Part shown: in pieces, positions 43,723 to 53,312 of the stretch
Position numbering within the stretch: the stretch's first letter is position 1
How the letters are laid out: each line of letters starts with the position of its first letter
The notes under the pieces: model-generated
What the model saw: only the letters and a program-made list of their open reading frames with translations
The model's database searches: none
Told to the model about the DNA's origin: nothing
Origin: Granulicella sibirica
GTDB taxonomy: Bacteria; Acidobacteriota; Terriglobia; Terriglobales; Acidobacteriaceae
Assembly: GCF_004115155.1 (NCBI RefSeq)
Contig: NZ_RDSM01000002.1
Location: forward strand, 1,240,001 to 1,304,000
Length of the DNA: 64,000 bases
Direction of reading: 5' to 3'
Translations under genes and position numbers: made by a program

Positions 43723-45570
43723 CTACTGCTCCAGCGGTGCAGAAGCCCCCCAAAGCGCAGTCGACCCAGCCACCGCGCTCGAAGCCCCCCACAGCGCCGT
43801 CGACCCGTTGACGTCTGAAGCGCCCCAGAGCGCGGTCGCCGCCTCAGGCGTCCCGGCGCCCCATAGAGCCGTCGCGCCCCAGAGAGCCGTGAAGGCCTCC
43901 GGATCGTCCGCGCCCCAAAGTGCAGTCGCCCCCCACAGGGCCGTCGAAGCCCCGTTGGGCACATCGAACGCGTCCGCTCCATAGACATTGCTCGCACCCC
44001 AAAGAGCTGTAGCCCCCCAAAGCGCCGTCTGGTCCGTCACCAGCGTCACCCCGTTCGAGGGGTCATACGTCGCGACAGGAGACATCGCCGTCCCCGCCGG
44101 CACGGTCGCCGCATTCGCCAACGCATCCGTCAGCGTAGCCGCCACATCCAGGTACCCCGCGCCAATCGTGAACGGATCGTAGTGCGCGTTGTACGTCGTC
44201 CCCGACGCCGGATCGGTCACGCTGCTGCTCTGCGGAAAGTAGCTCTTGTTCGAGTCCCGCATCAGCAATGCCTTCACCTGGTCAGGATGCAGCGATGGCT
44301 GCGCCTGCAGCAGAAGCGCCACCGCCCCACTCGCAACCCCCGTCGCCATGCTCGTGCCGCTCAACGGAAAGTAAGTCGTGGATGCCTTCTTCACATCTCC
44401 ATTCGTCATGTAAAACGAGTTCAGCGTGACGAACGTCGGGTTATTCACCGCAAGCGGATCGTTCGGGAATTGAAGACTCGTCACCAGATTCCCCGGCGCG
44501 ACGATATCCGGCTTCGTGAAGTGATCGATGAACGTCGGCCCCTTCGAGCTGTAGCTCGCGATCAGGTCGTCGGTCATCGCCGCCGTCGCCATCGTCCGCA
44601 TCGCCCCAACCGTCAGCACGTAAGGATCGTTGCCCGGGGCCTCGACTGTCCCATAGCCCTCTGGATTGAGCGCAAGATCGCGGCCGTTGTTCCCCGCGGC
44701 CGCGACAACCACAATCCCCGCCTTCCACGCCTGCTCGACAGCCAGGCAAAGTGGGTCCTGCGCATAGCTCTCCCAGATCGGACGTCCCAGCGAGAGATTG
44801 ATCACCCGGATATTGAACATGTTCTTCAACGCAATCGCCCGCTCGATCGCCGCAATCACCGACGAGTCGCTTCCCGAGCCCGTCGCATCCAGCACCTTCA
44901 GGTTGATCAGGTTGGCATTCGGGGCCGCCCCGGAGAACGTGCGGTAATACTTCTTCCCCGTCGAGTCCGTCCCGTTCCCCGCGATCAGCCCGGCGACATG
45001 CGTCCCGTGGCCATATTCATCGAACACGCTCGAATCACCCGGCACAAAGCTCTGGCTGTAAAGGATGCGGTACCCCACCGTCAGCCCGCCGACCTTCCCG
45101 GTCAGATCGTCCACCGGGTTGATCCCGCTGTCGATCACCGCGACGCCGATGCCCGTTCCGTCATACCCCTTCGCCCACACCAGCGGAGCATTGATCGGCT
45201 CGGTCGTATACTCAGCGGCTGTCACCGACACCTGCCGCGCACTCAGGCGTCGATCACGCGACACGTAGGCGACGTTTGGGTCGTTCGTTAGATCCTCAAG
45301 AGCGGTGGCCGGTACATTGGCACTGACGGCATGGATGGAGTGCAACGTCTTGCTGAGCAGTCCGCCTCGGGCCGTGATCGCACTGCCTTGCGTCGTAGTG
45401 GGATCCTGCACATAGCGGATGATGACGGGAACCGTCGAACCTGGCGCGGATTCGGTCAGATCCTTGGAGAGTTTCGGGTTATGCGGGGCCGGGGGAGCAG
45501 CAAAAGCGTGGACCTGCAGGCAGGCGAAAAGACCCAGCGTAGGGCTGAGGAAGCGAAACAAGTGCTTCAT
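43723..45570 (-). CDS. Subtilase (S8 peptidase) with nine C-terminal TALWGA repeats
   Basis: Exported subtilisin-like serine protease of 615 residues. A signal peptide (FLSPTLGLFACLQVHAFA) and an I9-like propeptide (about 45-115) precede the catalytic domain: D147 in AVIDSG, H188 in YGHGTHVAG, oxyanion asparagine in AAGNNG, and S407 in LSGTSMATG. After residue 512 the protein is built of the hexapeptide TALWGA, nine copies, in tandem pairs and singles with spacers of 6 to 17 residues. The repeats are probably a surface or secretion module. No adjacent partner gene. Confidence 0.93.
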   Translation of the reverse strand: MKHLFRFLSPTLGLFACLQVHAFAAPPAPHNPKLSKDLTESAPGSTVPVIIRYVQDPTTTQGSAITARGGLLSKTLHSIHAVSANVPATALEDLTNDPNVAYVSRDRRLSARQVSVTAAEYTTEPINAPLVWAKGYDGTGIGVAVIDSGINPVDDLTGKVGGLTVGYRILYSQSFVPGDSSVFDEYGHGTHVAGLIAGNGTDSTGKKYYRTFSGAAPNANLINLKVLDATGSGSDSSVIAAIERAIALKNMFNIRVINLSLGRPIWESYAQDPLCLAVEQAWKAGIVVVAAAGNNGRDLALNPEGYGTVEAPGNDPYVLTVGAMRTMATAAMTDDLIASYSSKGPTFIDHFTKPDIVAPGNLVTSLQFPNDPLAVNNPTFVTLNSFYMTNGDVKKASTTYFPLSGTSMATGVASGAVALLLQAQPSLHPDQVKALLMRDSNKSYFPQSSSVTDPASGTTYNAHYDPFTIGAGYLDVAATLTDALANAATVPAGTAMSPVATYDPSNGVTLVTDQTALWGATALWGASNVYGADAFDVPNGASTALWGATALWGADDPEAFTALWGATALWGAGTPEAATALWGASDVNGSTALWGASSAVAGSTALWGASAPLEQ

Positions 45571-46001
45571 GGGGTGAGACTCCCGAATGTTGGTAAACGC
45601 ACGTCTCTGCGTGCTTCCTGAACATCATGCAGGCTAACGAACGCGCCCACCATCTCTCCAGATCTCCTCCTGACCTTCTCAGGGGGCTATGCCTCTTGTC
45701 TGGCATAGCCTACTCCCGCGGAGGAATCTCTGCGTCTGGAAACACCACCCTATTCCCCGAATTAAAAAATAACTACGCATCAAAAGTTGTACTGAACACA
45801 CCGGACCTCCTGCCGATACACGGCAATTCGACCTTGTTCGATCGAGATAGGTCCGAAGCACAACGCAATCTATCCCCGGGGTCCACTACCGGACACCATC
45901 CTCCGTATCCGGACAGACGCCCCGCCCAACGAAGGAAGCCGGAACGGCTTTGCTTGAACTTGAGTACGTTTCATTGGCCAACAACATGCAAAGGATGTGC
46001 C
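45571..46001. other. Intergenic stretch upstream of the ADOP permease
   Basis: About 430 bases between divergent genes. It includes direct repeats TACCGGACA and TATCCGGACA (about 45889-45921), possible regulatory sites. The frame of the permease stays open upstream but that part is not protein-like. No gene seen. Confidence 0.5.
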
Positions 46002-48496
46002 ATGACCGCTCTGTTTCGTGACCTGAGAATCGCCGTCCGTCACCTCCTCAAAGCTCCGGGCTTTACCGCGACCGCCGTCCTCATGCTCGCGTTCGGTATC
46101 GGCGCCACCACGGCCATCTTCTCGATCGTCGAAGGCGTTCTCCTCCGTCCGCTTCCCTTCGCCGAACCCGGCCGGCTCATGGTCCTCTCCGACATCATCG
46201 AAGGGACCCATGTCAGCGCATCCAATGAGGTCGGCGTCACCGCGCCCGACATTGTCGACTATGCCGGAGGTACCCATAGCTTTGCCGCGCTTGGCGGTTA
46301 CAACGAAACCACCTTCGAGCTCTCCGCTGGAGCTGACCCAGCCGTCGTCCACGGAGCCTGGCTCACTCCCGGCGTCTTCCCCACCCTCGCCGTCCAGCCC
46401 ATCCTGGGCCGCGTCTTTACCCAACAGGAGGACGAGCAGCACCAGCAGGTCGCCGTCCTCAGTTACTCCACCTGGCAGAGCCGCTTCCACGCCAGTACAA
46501 ACATCATCGGCCAGAAGATCCTCCTCGACCGTAAGCCCTACGTCGTCATCGGCGTCATGCCTCGCACCTTCGAGTTTCCCCTCGCCACCGGCCACCTCAA
46601 CCGCACCGAAGTCTGGGTTCCCACCAGCTTCACCGCCCAGCAGCTTAAGAACAACATCGGCAACTGGAGCTACCACATGGTCGGCCGGCTCAAACCCGGT
46701 GTCACCCCGGCGCAAGCCACTACCGACGCCACCGCGACCGCAGCCGAAATCATGCGGAGCTATCCCGCCTTCCTGTCCAGCTTCCACATCCACCCGGTCG
46801 TCCGTCCTCTTCAGGAGGAGACCATCGAAGAGGCCCGCCCGCTCATCCGCACGCTCTTCTTCGCCGTAGCCGTCGTCCTCCTCATCGCCTGCGCCAACCT
46901 CGCCGGTCTTCTCCTCGTCCGCGCCATCCGCCGCCGCCGCGAGATGGCCGTCCGCCTCGCCCTCGGAGCCACGGCCGCAACCCTCCTCCGCCAGGCCATG
47001 CTCGAAAGCCTTGTCCTCAGCATCGCCGGAGGTCTTCTCGGTCTCACCCTCGCCTCGGCGGCCCTGCGCGCCGGCATAGCTTTCCTCCCCGAATCCCTGC
47101 CCCGTATCGGTGAAATTGCCCTTGACGGCCATGTGGTCGCGTTCGCCCTCACGCTCGCCATCCTGACCGGCATCCTCTGTGGGATCGCCCCCGCCTTCTC
47201 CGCGGCAAACGCAAGCGTCAATGAAGCTCTGAAGGAAGGTGGTCGCACCGGAACCTCCGGGGGCAGCCATGCCCGCCTCCGCTCCACCCTCGTGGTCGCC
47301 GAGATCGCTATCGCCATGGTCCTCTTGGCCGCCTCCGGGCTCCTCCTCCGCAGCTTTGAGCGCATGCGCGCCAGGTAGACCTCGGCTTCCGTCCCGACCA
47401 TACGCTCACTGCCTCGTTCAACCTCCCGGAAAAGCAGTACGCCACCCAGGCAGCCGTCGACTCTTTCAACCGCGAACTCCAGCGCCGCCTCCTCGCAACT
47501 CCCGGAGTCACCAACGCCGGCATCTCCAACTACCTGCCCGCCTCAGGCGACGGAGGAAGCACTCAGGGCTTTCTGCCCGAAGGCTACGTAGCTCCCCAGG
47601 GCACAACCCTCGACCTCGCCACGAGCGTCCGCGTCGAGGGCGACTACTTCCGAGCCATGGGTATCCCGCTCCTTCGCGGACGCTTCCTCAACCAGGACGA
47701 CCGCCTCGACTCTCAGCTCGTGGTCGTCATCAACCATCGCATCGCCGAGCAGTCCTGGCCGGGGCAGAACCCTGTCGGCAAGCGTCTCCGCATTGGCTCC
47801 GAGAGCATGAAGACCCCATGGCTGACCGTGGTCGGCGAAGTCGCCGACGCGAAAAACGCGGGCCCCGACGAGCCAACGAAACAGCAGTTCTACATTCCCC
47901 TCTCGCAGGAAGAGCCCAGCAAAGGACAGCGGAAGACCGCCGGCGACGTAGACGGAAACTTTGGCTACATCGCGATCCGCACCTCCATCCCACCCGAGCA
48001 AATGGAGAACGTCCTCCGCGCCGCCGTCCGCGAGATCGACCCGCAGCTTCCCCTCGACCAGGTCCAGACCATGGAGCATGTCGTAGCCGCCAGCGAAGCC
48101 CCCCGCTCCTTCAACACGGCCCTCATCTCCGCCTTCGCCGCCGCCGCCGTGCTCCTCGCCATCCTCGGCATCTACAGCGTCATCGCCTTCTCGGTAGCCC
48201 TCCGCATGCAGGAGATCGCGATCCGCATGGCGCTCGGTTCCCAACGAGTCGGCATCGTCCGGCTCATCCTCAGCTCCGGAGCAAAGCTGGCCGTCATCGG
48301 CTGCGCCATCGGCCTCGTCGGAGCCCTCTTCGCCTCCCGCCTCTTAGGCTCGATGCTCTTCGAAGTAAGCGCCTTCGACCCCCTCGTCCTCACCGCCGCC
48401 ACCCTCTCCGTTCTCCTCCTCGCTCTGGGCGCAACCTTCCTCCCCGCCCGCCGCGCCGCCGCCATGGACCCAATCACCACCCTCCGAGCCGAATAG
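46002..48496 (+). pseudogene. ADOP-type MacB/FtsX-like permease, interrupted by a frameshift
   Basis: Two reading frames together give a full-length duplicated MacB-like permease. The first part (46002-47378, frame starting MTALFRDLRIAVRHLLKAP) holds the first MacB periplasmic domain and FtsX helices; it stops right after RSFERMRAR. The second part continues in another frame from about 47375 (VDLGFRPDHTLTASFN) to 48496 with a second MacB-like domain and the FtsX end PARRAAAMDPITTLRAE. Removing one GC from the GCGCGC run at about 47366-47371 restores RMRQVDLGFRPDH and a single 830-residue frame. Either a true lesion, phase-variable slippage or a sequencing error. ATG 46002 has AAGGA upstream. 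Confidence 0.88.
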
Positions 48497-48572
48497 CCGG
48501 CCCATCGCGGGTAGCAGTCACGGCTGCCGTGGCACCTAAGGCTGAGGTCGCAGTTGTCCTTGCCGTTCTGCT

Positions 48573-48704
48573 TGTAATTCCCGAAGGGAATCTGCGTCTG
48601 CCGTTGCCGTACTGGTTGTCATTCCCGAAGGGAATCTGCGTTTGCCGTTGCCGTTCTGGTTGTCATTCCCGAAGGGAATCTGCGTTTGTCTTTGCTTTTG
48701 CTGT
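48573..48704. repeat. Three tandem 44-bp repeats each containing a hairpin
   Basis: Three copies with a 44-base period (48573-48616, 48617-48660, 48661-48704; the last diverges at its end). Each contains the inverted repeat ATTCCCGAAGGGAAT followed by CTGCGT and TTGCCG-type sequence. A fourth partial copy precedes them (near 48550). They resemble extragenic palindromic elements; located 77 bases after the permease. Confidence 0.75.
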
Positions 48705-48886
48705 TGCTTCCCTCCCACCATCACCCCAAAAAAGCTGTCAAGCCCCTAAACCCCGTATCCCAAACAAAACAAAGCGAAAAGTCGGTGTCCTTTTAGTTAT
48801 GGCCAATCCGCTACAATTAAAGCCAGAGGAAAGAAAACAAACCGGAGCCCAATCCGCTCACGGTCTTTCCTACCCTCCGGAGCCGC

Positions 48887-48918
48887 TAAGTCCTTTATCA
48901 ACTAATATTTAGGACTTA
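48887..48918. repeat. Perfect 8-bp inverted repeat
   Basis: TAAGTCCT at 48887-48894 and AGGACTTA at 48911-48918 with a 16-base AT-rich loop, in a locally AT-rich stretch. Could be an operator-like site or a remnant of a mobile element end; no target duplication is evident. Confidence 0.45.
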
Positions 48919-49025
48919 ACCTCTTTGGAATGAGAGACTTACAGCAGGCAATCTGCCGCATCTCGTTGACAACAATCGACTTACACCCCGGCAGTGGGGA
49001 GGGGGGGGGGCACCCGTCCAAACAC

Positions 49026-50273
49026 CTACTTCTTGACGCCCGGAGCACCACTCAAACTCTCAAGCTTTCGCAACCCCGGAAAAACCCCCATCCAGATCAG
49101 CGCGATCACGATACTCCCGACTCCACCAACAATCGTCGCCGGAACGATCCCGAACCACGAAGCCGTTACGCCAGACTCGAACTCGCCAAGCTGATTCGAG
49201 GTCCCGATAAACAGCGAATTCACCGCGCTCACCCGCCCACGCATCTCGTCCGGAGTCTCAAGCTGCACCAGCGACGACCGCACCACAACGCTCACAACAT
49301 CAGCCGCTCCAAGCACCGCAAGAATCCCCATCGAGAGCCAGACCGACCGCGAGAGCGCAAACGAGATAGTCGCCAGCCCAAAGACAATCACAGCGGCAAA
49401 CATCCTCTTCCCCGCCTGCCGCCGAATAGGATGATGAGCAAGAATCACGGAAGTAGTCAGCGCCCCAAGCGCAGGCGAAAGCCGCAAAAGTCCGAGTCCC
49501 CACGGTCCCGTGTGCAGAATATCGCGCGCATAAGCCGGAAGAAGCGCTGTCGCTCCACCAAGTAAAACGACGAAGAGATCCAGCGAAATCGCTCCAAGAA
49601 TATTCTTCCGCGCACGAATGTAATGGATCCCCGAGAACAGCGAGTTCGCCGTCACCGGACCTTTCCCCGACGCTCTTCGCTTAGTCCGAATCGTCGACGA
49701 CAGAACCGAAGCTGTCCCGAACAGGCAAGCGCAAAGCGCGTACGGCACATGCGCTCCAAGCGCATAAAGCAGCCCACCAAGCGCCGGTCCAACGATCGAA
49801 GCCGTCTGATTCGCCGAAGCCGACCACGCGATCGCCGTAGGAACCATCGACTCATCCACCAGCCCCGGAACCATCGCCTGTGTCGAAGGACTCTCAAACG
49901 CTCTCGAAGCCCCGATCGCCGCAACCGCGCAGTAGATCCCAACCGGATGCAGCCACCCAAAGTAGCTCGTCACAGCCAGCGTAGCGACGGTTGTCCCCTC
50001 GATCACCTGGCAGATGCTGACGATCGTCTTCCGGTCGAACCGATCCGCGACATGTCCCACCACAAGCGTCAGCAGGAGCATCGGCGTGAACTGCACCAAC
50101 CCAACCATTCCAAGCGCGAACGTACTATGCGTTAGAGCGTAGAGCTGCCACCCAACTGCGACCGCCACCATCTGGAACGACAATGTCGAACAGATCCGCG
50201 CGAACCAGAACCGCGCGTACGATTTCTCTTTGAAGATAGATCTCGGACCCAACTGCCGCGGCGATTCAGCCAT
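49026..50273 (-). CDS. MFS transporter (EntS-like exporter family)
   Basis: A 415-residue major facilitator protein with about 12 hydrophobic helices; the loop GHVADRFDRKTIVSICQ is the MFS signature and FALGMVGLVQFTPMLLL and EMRGRVSAVNSLFIGTSNQLG are typical of the MFS_3/EntS group of siderophore or drug exporters. Substrate unknown. Coupled loosely (26-base gap) to the DUF255 gene upstream. Confidence 0.92.
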   Translation of the reverse strand: MAESPRQLGPRSIFKEKSYARFWFARICSTLSFQMVAVAVGWQLYALTHSTFALGMVGLVQFTPMLLLTLVVGHVADRFDRKTIVSICQVIEGTTVATLAVTSYFGWLHPVGIYCAVAAIGASRAFESPSTQAMVPGLVDESMVPTAIAWSASANQTASIVGPALGGLLYALGAHVPYALCACLFGTASVLSSTIRTKRRASGKGPVTANSLFSGIHYIRARKNILGAISLDLFVVLLGGATALLPAYARDILHTGPWGLGLLRLSPALGALTTSVILAHHPIRRQAGKRMFAAVIVFGLATISFALSRSVWLSMGILAVLGAADVVSVVVRSSLVQLETPDEMRGRVSAVNSLFIGTSNQLGEFESGVTASWFGIVPATIVGGVGSIVIALIWMGVFPGLRKLESLSGAPGVKK

Positions 50274-50299
50274 CTCTCTAGGCTACCGGATCGATCGGG

Positions 50300-52471
50300 C
50301 TAAAGCGTGCGATTGAGCTGCTCCATCAGTTCCTCAGCGCCAGAAACCGGAGGCTGACAAACGTTTCCACTGCAGACCACAGCGAAGCTTCCAGCCATCG
50401 GTGGCAGAAACGGCAATGTCTGGGCGAGCGCAGGAGGCAGTGCATCAAGCTGATCCTTCCGCAGTCGGACAACGCTCTTGTTCACTGCGAACCGAGAAAG
50501 CGCAACTGACTCCAGCCGTCGCGCATCCTCGTCATCCCCGATCACGCAGACTTGAATCGGATCCTGTACCAACCTCTGCAACGCAAGTCCATAGCTCGCG
50601 GCGAACAGCCCAAAGTGCTCGACAACCCCTGCGAAGTTCTCGATCGTAGCCTGAGCCTTCGCCGCATACTCTTCCTTGCCGGTAAGAGACTCCATGCGAA
50701 GCAGAAGCGCAGCCGCAACCGAATTGCCCGCTGGAGTCGGCGAATCCTGCAAAGGCTTCCTCCGCGTCGAAAGCGCTCCAAGCACGCGCTCGCCATCCTT
50801 CGGAGCCTGGGTATCGAAGAACGCGTCTCCGCTGTGGTCATAGAAGCGATCCAGAGCAGCGCGCAGGATCGCCTCCGAGACATCGAAGTACCGCATCTCC
50901 CCAGTCAATTCCCAAGCATCAAGCGCCGCGTGGCCAAGGAACACATAGTCCTCAAGGGTCCCGGCAACACGCTTCGAGCCTTCCACGCCCTCTCCATAAG
51001 CCACAACATGTGCCATCGCGCCATCCACCCAGGCCGAAGCAAGCACACGATCGAGCGTCTTAAGCGCGAACGCAGTCGCCTCATCCGCGTGCAGCACTCG
51101 ACCCACAAGTAGGTAAGCCGAGATGCACATCCCGTTCCAGCCGACGTAAACCGTCTTATCGACGTACGGAGTCGGACGAAGCTTCCTAGCCGCGTACATC
51201 TTCGCCTTCGCTGATGCCAGCAGCGTCTCCGCATCTCCAACAGTCACGCCAGCGGCCCTCGCCGCAGCCGCAAGTGTCTCGGTGACATGAAGCACATTCT
51301 TGGCAACATTATGGTGCATGTCGCCAATCTCACCAATGTCATAGAACGACGCAGCGACGGCAAGCTCTCCTGCAGTCAGGACCTCGGCAGCCTCATCCCG
51401 TGTCCAGGTAAAGTAATCGCCGTCGTCGTCCAGGGAGAAGTCCGCATCCTGCGAAGCATAGAAGCCGCCAAGATCCCGATCGGTCAGCCACTCGTCCATC
51501 CATCGCATGATGTCACGCGCCACGCGATCACATTCAGGCTCTGCGAAGGTTTGGAAGCCATGAACGTAGTTCTTCAGGAGTTCGCTGTTGTCGTACGCCA
51601 TCTTTTCGAAGTGCGGCACGATCCACTGCTCATCGACCGAGTAGCGGTGAAATCCACCCGCGAGGTGGTCGTAGATACCGCCCTTGGACATCTTGTCCAA
51701 GGTAACCATCACGGCAGTCTTCGCCCGCGCAACTAATCCCGCGTTCGCCGAAGTGCGCGAGGATAGGTCAATCAGGAGATCGATGGCTCCGGAATGCGGG
51801 AACTTCGGTTGCGAGCCAAATCCCCCGCTGCGTCCATCGAACTGCTGCAGGGCCGAGAGAACAAGCTTCTCGACCAACTCAAGTCCCGGATCTCCGGATC
51901 TACCCGAGAACGATTCGTTGTGCTCAATCGCCGACACCGCGCTTCCAGCAGACTCCTCCACCTCGCTCCGGCGATTCTGGAACGCCTCCGCCATCGTGAG
52001 CAGTACACGCCGAAAGCTCGGCCGTCCGTGACGATCCTGCGGAGGAAAGTACGTTCCACCAAAGAACGGCTTACCCTCAGAAGTGAGAAATGCCGTAAGC
52101 GGCCAACCACCCTGCCCGCTGATCGCCGCGACCGCAGCCTGATAACGTGTGTCCACATCCGGCCGTTCGTCCCGGTCCACCTTTACCGCGACAAAGTGCT
52201 CATTGATGAGTTCGGCGGTCGCTGCATCCTCGTAGCTCTCGCGGTCCATGACGTGGCACCAGTGACACCAGACAGCACCAATGTCGAGCAGAATCGCCTT
52301 ATCCTCGCGCAGCGCACGGTCGAAGGCTTTCTCGCCCCACTCCATCCAATCCACGGGCTGGTGCATCGCGGACCGAAGATACGCCGACGCTGCCCCGGAC
52401 AGCAGATTCTTCCTTGATCCAAGGGGACCAGTCACTACCTCTACGTCATCGTGCCGCTGCTTATTGCTCAT
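50300..52471 (-). CDS. Thioredoxin-like and six-hairpin-glycosidase-like protein (DUF255, YyaL type)
   Basis: Encodes 723 residues: an N-terminal thioredoxin-like domain with C69-H-W-C72 in VWCHWCHVM, followed by a large alpha/alpha-barrel domain (about 230-650; GGIYDHLAGGFHRYSVDEQW, GALSTRRKPLQDSPTPAGNS). The fold resembles N-acylglucosamine 2-epimerase-type barrels. Enzyme activity unknown for the family. No signal peptide. Starts the two-gene unit with the MFS gene downstream. Confidence 0.92.
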   Translation of the reverse strand: MSNKQRHDDVEVVTGPLGSRKNLLSGAASAYLRSAMHQPVDWMEWGEKAFDRALREDKAILLDIGAVWCHWCHVMDRESYEDAATAELINEHFVAVKVDRDERPDVDTRYQAAVAAISGQGGWPLTAFLTSEGKPFFGGTYFPPQDRHGRPSFRRVLLTMAEAFQNRRSEVEESAGSAVSAIEHNESFSGRSGDPGLELVEKLVLSALQQFDGRSGGFGSQPKFPHSGAIDLLIDLSSRTSANAGLVARAKTAVMVTLDKMSKGGIYDHLAGGFHRYSVDEQWIVPHFEKMAYDNSELLKNYVHGFQTFAEPECDRVARDIMRWMDEWLTDRDLGGFYASQDADFSLDDDGDYFTWTRDEAAEVLTAGELAVAASFYDIGEIGDMHHNVAKNVLHVTETLAAAARAAGVTVGDAETLLASAKAKMYAARKLRPTPYVDKTVYVGWNGMCISAYLLVGRVLHADEATAFALKTLDRVLASAWVDGAMAHVVAYGEGVEGSKRVAGTLEDYVFLGHAALDAWELTGEMRYFDVSEAILRAALDRFYDHSGDAFFDTQAPKDGERVLGALSTRRKPLQDSPTPAGNSVAAALLLRMESLTGKEEYAAKAQATIENFAGVVEHFGLFAASYGLALQRLVQDPIQVCVIGDDEDARRLESVALSRFAVNKSVVRLRKDQLDALPPALAQTLPFLPPMAGSFAVVCSGNVCQPPVSGAEELMEQLNRTL

Positions 52472-52566
52472 CCATACAAGTTTAGATCACGGCGAAGGGA
52501 TCGCCCTGCCACAAAAGGGGAACGGACGAGAGCCGTCGGGCACCATCGTGTGGACAAAATAGAAAA

Positions 52567-52584
52567 GGAGCCCGTCTGGGCTCC
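52567..52584 (-). terminator. Rho-independent terminator after the peptidoglycan-binding-like gene
   Basis: Stem GGAGCCC / GGGCTCC with a 4-base loop, followed on the minus strand by TTTTCTATTTTG. Lies 25 bases after the stop codon. Confidence 0.8.
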
Positions 52585-52609
52585 TCGGAAACAGCGCGGT
52601 TGGAGCTGT

Positions 52610-53056
52610 CTATCTGGAAACGTTTATGATGCCTGACTCAGAGGCCAGAGACGTTCCCATCGAAGGTGTAGGAGAGACGAGAGCTTCGGGGCTTGGAGGC
52701 GCGCCGCCGGGTCCGAGCCCGAGCTTGATAATCGCCCGTGAATCTGGAACAAGTTTGGTCTGCCAGCCGTTGTCTCCCTGCATCTTCTCGAGCGCGGCCT
52801 GCGTATTCGAATCCCACTTACCAGAGGGTTCCCCGGTCATGTAACCCTGCTTGATCAGGGCGGTCTGGATCTGGGTCGTACGCTCCGGATCAATCGCCCG
52901 CTGGCTCACGGGCTTCGCCGTCGGACGAGCGGCTGCCGCGCGCTTTCGGAAAAGACGCGGAGAGGTCGGACCCCGGCGCAGATGCGACGCGGCGAAAGAC
53001 GGAAGAGCAGAGATTAGGAGCAAGGCGGAGAAGATGAGGGTACGACCAAACCGCAT
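52610..53056 (-). CDS. Exported protein with peptidoglycan-binding-like domain
   Basis: Encodes 148 residues with a signal peptide (TLIFSALLLISALPSFA), a basic linker and a short domain QTALIKQGYMTGEPSGKWDS followed by TQAALEKMQGDNGW, matching the PG_binding_1 fold. The ATG 53056 has GAGG nine bases upstream. Probably binds the cell wall; no catalytic domain follows. A longer in-frame start is unlikely. Confidence 0.82.
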   Translation of the reverse strand: MRFGRTLIFSALLLISALPSFAASHLRRGPTSPRLFRKRAAAARPTAKPVSQRAIDPERTTQIQTALIKQGYMTGEPSGKWDSNTQAALEKMQGDNGWQTKLVPDSRAIIKLGLGPGGAPPSPEALVSPTPSMGTSLASESGIINVSR

Positions 53057-53264
53057 AGATGAGGGCCTCGAGAAGTGGTTCCTCTTTAATCTAGGACGCC
53101 GCTCATGACAGACTACGCCGGAAAAATATCGCAGACAAGCAACCCCAGTGCCAGAAGAGTAACACTTTTGTCGGACACGAACTCGAAAGAGGAATGGACA
53201 TTTCTGGAAATTTGGCCTTACCATGTTCCCGTCGCAAGCCAACTCACGAATGCCAGCGAGATTA

Positions 53265-53293
53265 CAAAGGCGCGGACAATGTCCGCGCCTTTG
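53265..53293. terminator. Strong hairpin downstream of the HtrA-like gene
   Basis: Perfect 13-bp stem (CAAAGGCGCGGAC / GTCCGCGCCTTTG) with a 3-base loop, 20 bases after the protease stop on the minus strand. The end of the stem gives a short U-run in either direction. Confidence 0.7.
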
Positions 53294-53312
53294 TCTGCTT
53301 GTACAGCGAGCG

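Larger units (their letters stand above)
48497..49025. other. Long intergenic region with repeats and poly-G tract
   Basis: About 530 bases containing the three 44-bp repeats, an AT-rich part with the inverted repeat at 48887-48918, and a run of ten G at 49001-49010 just outside the 3' end of the MFS gene. No coding frame is supported. Base composition differs sharply from neighbouring genes. Confidence 0.65.

Noticed and set aside
45870..47270. 466-codon open frame antisense to the ADOP permease
   Set aside because: Composition is Gly/Asp/Glu-rich without domains; the permease family is certain on the plus strand.
52794..52827. TTCGAATCCC stretch resembling a tRNA T-loop
   Set aside because: Lies inside the peptidoglycan-binding-like gene and no acceptor, D or anticodon arms can be folded around it; no tRNA genes were found in the window.
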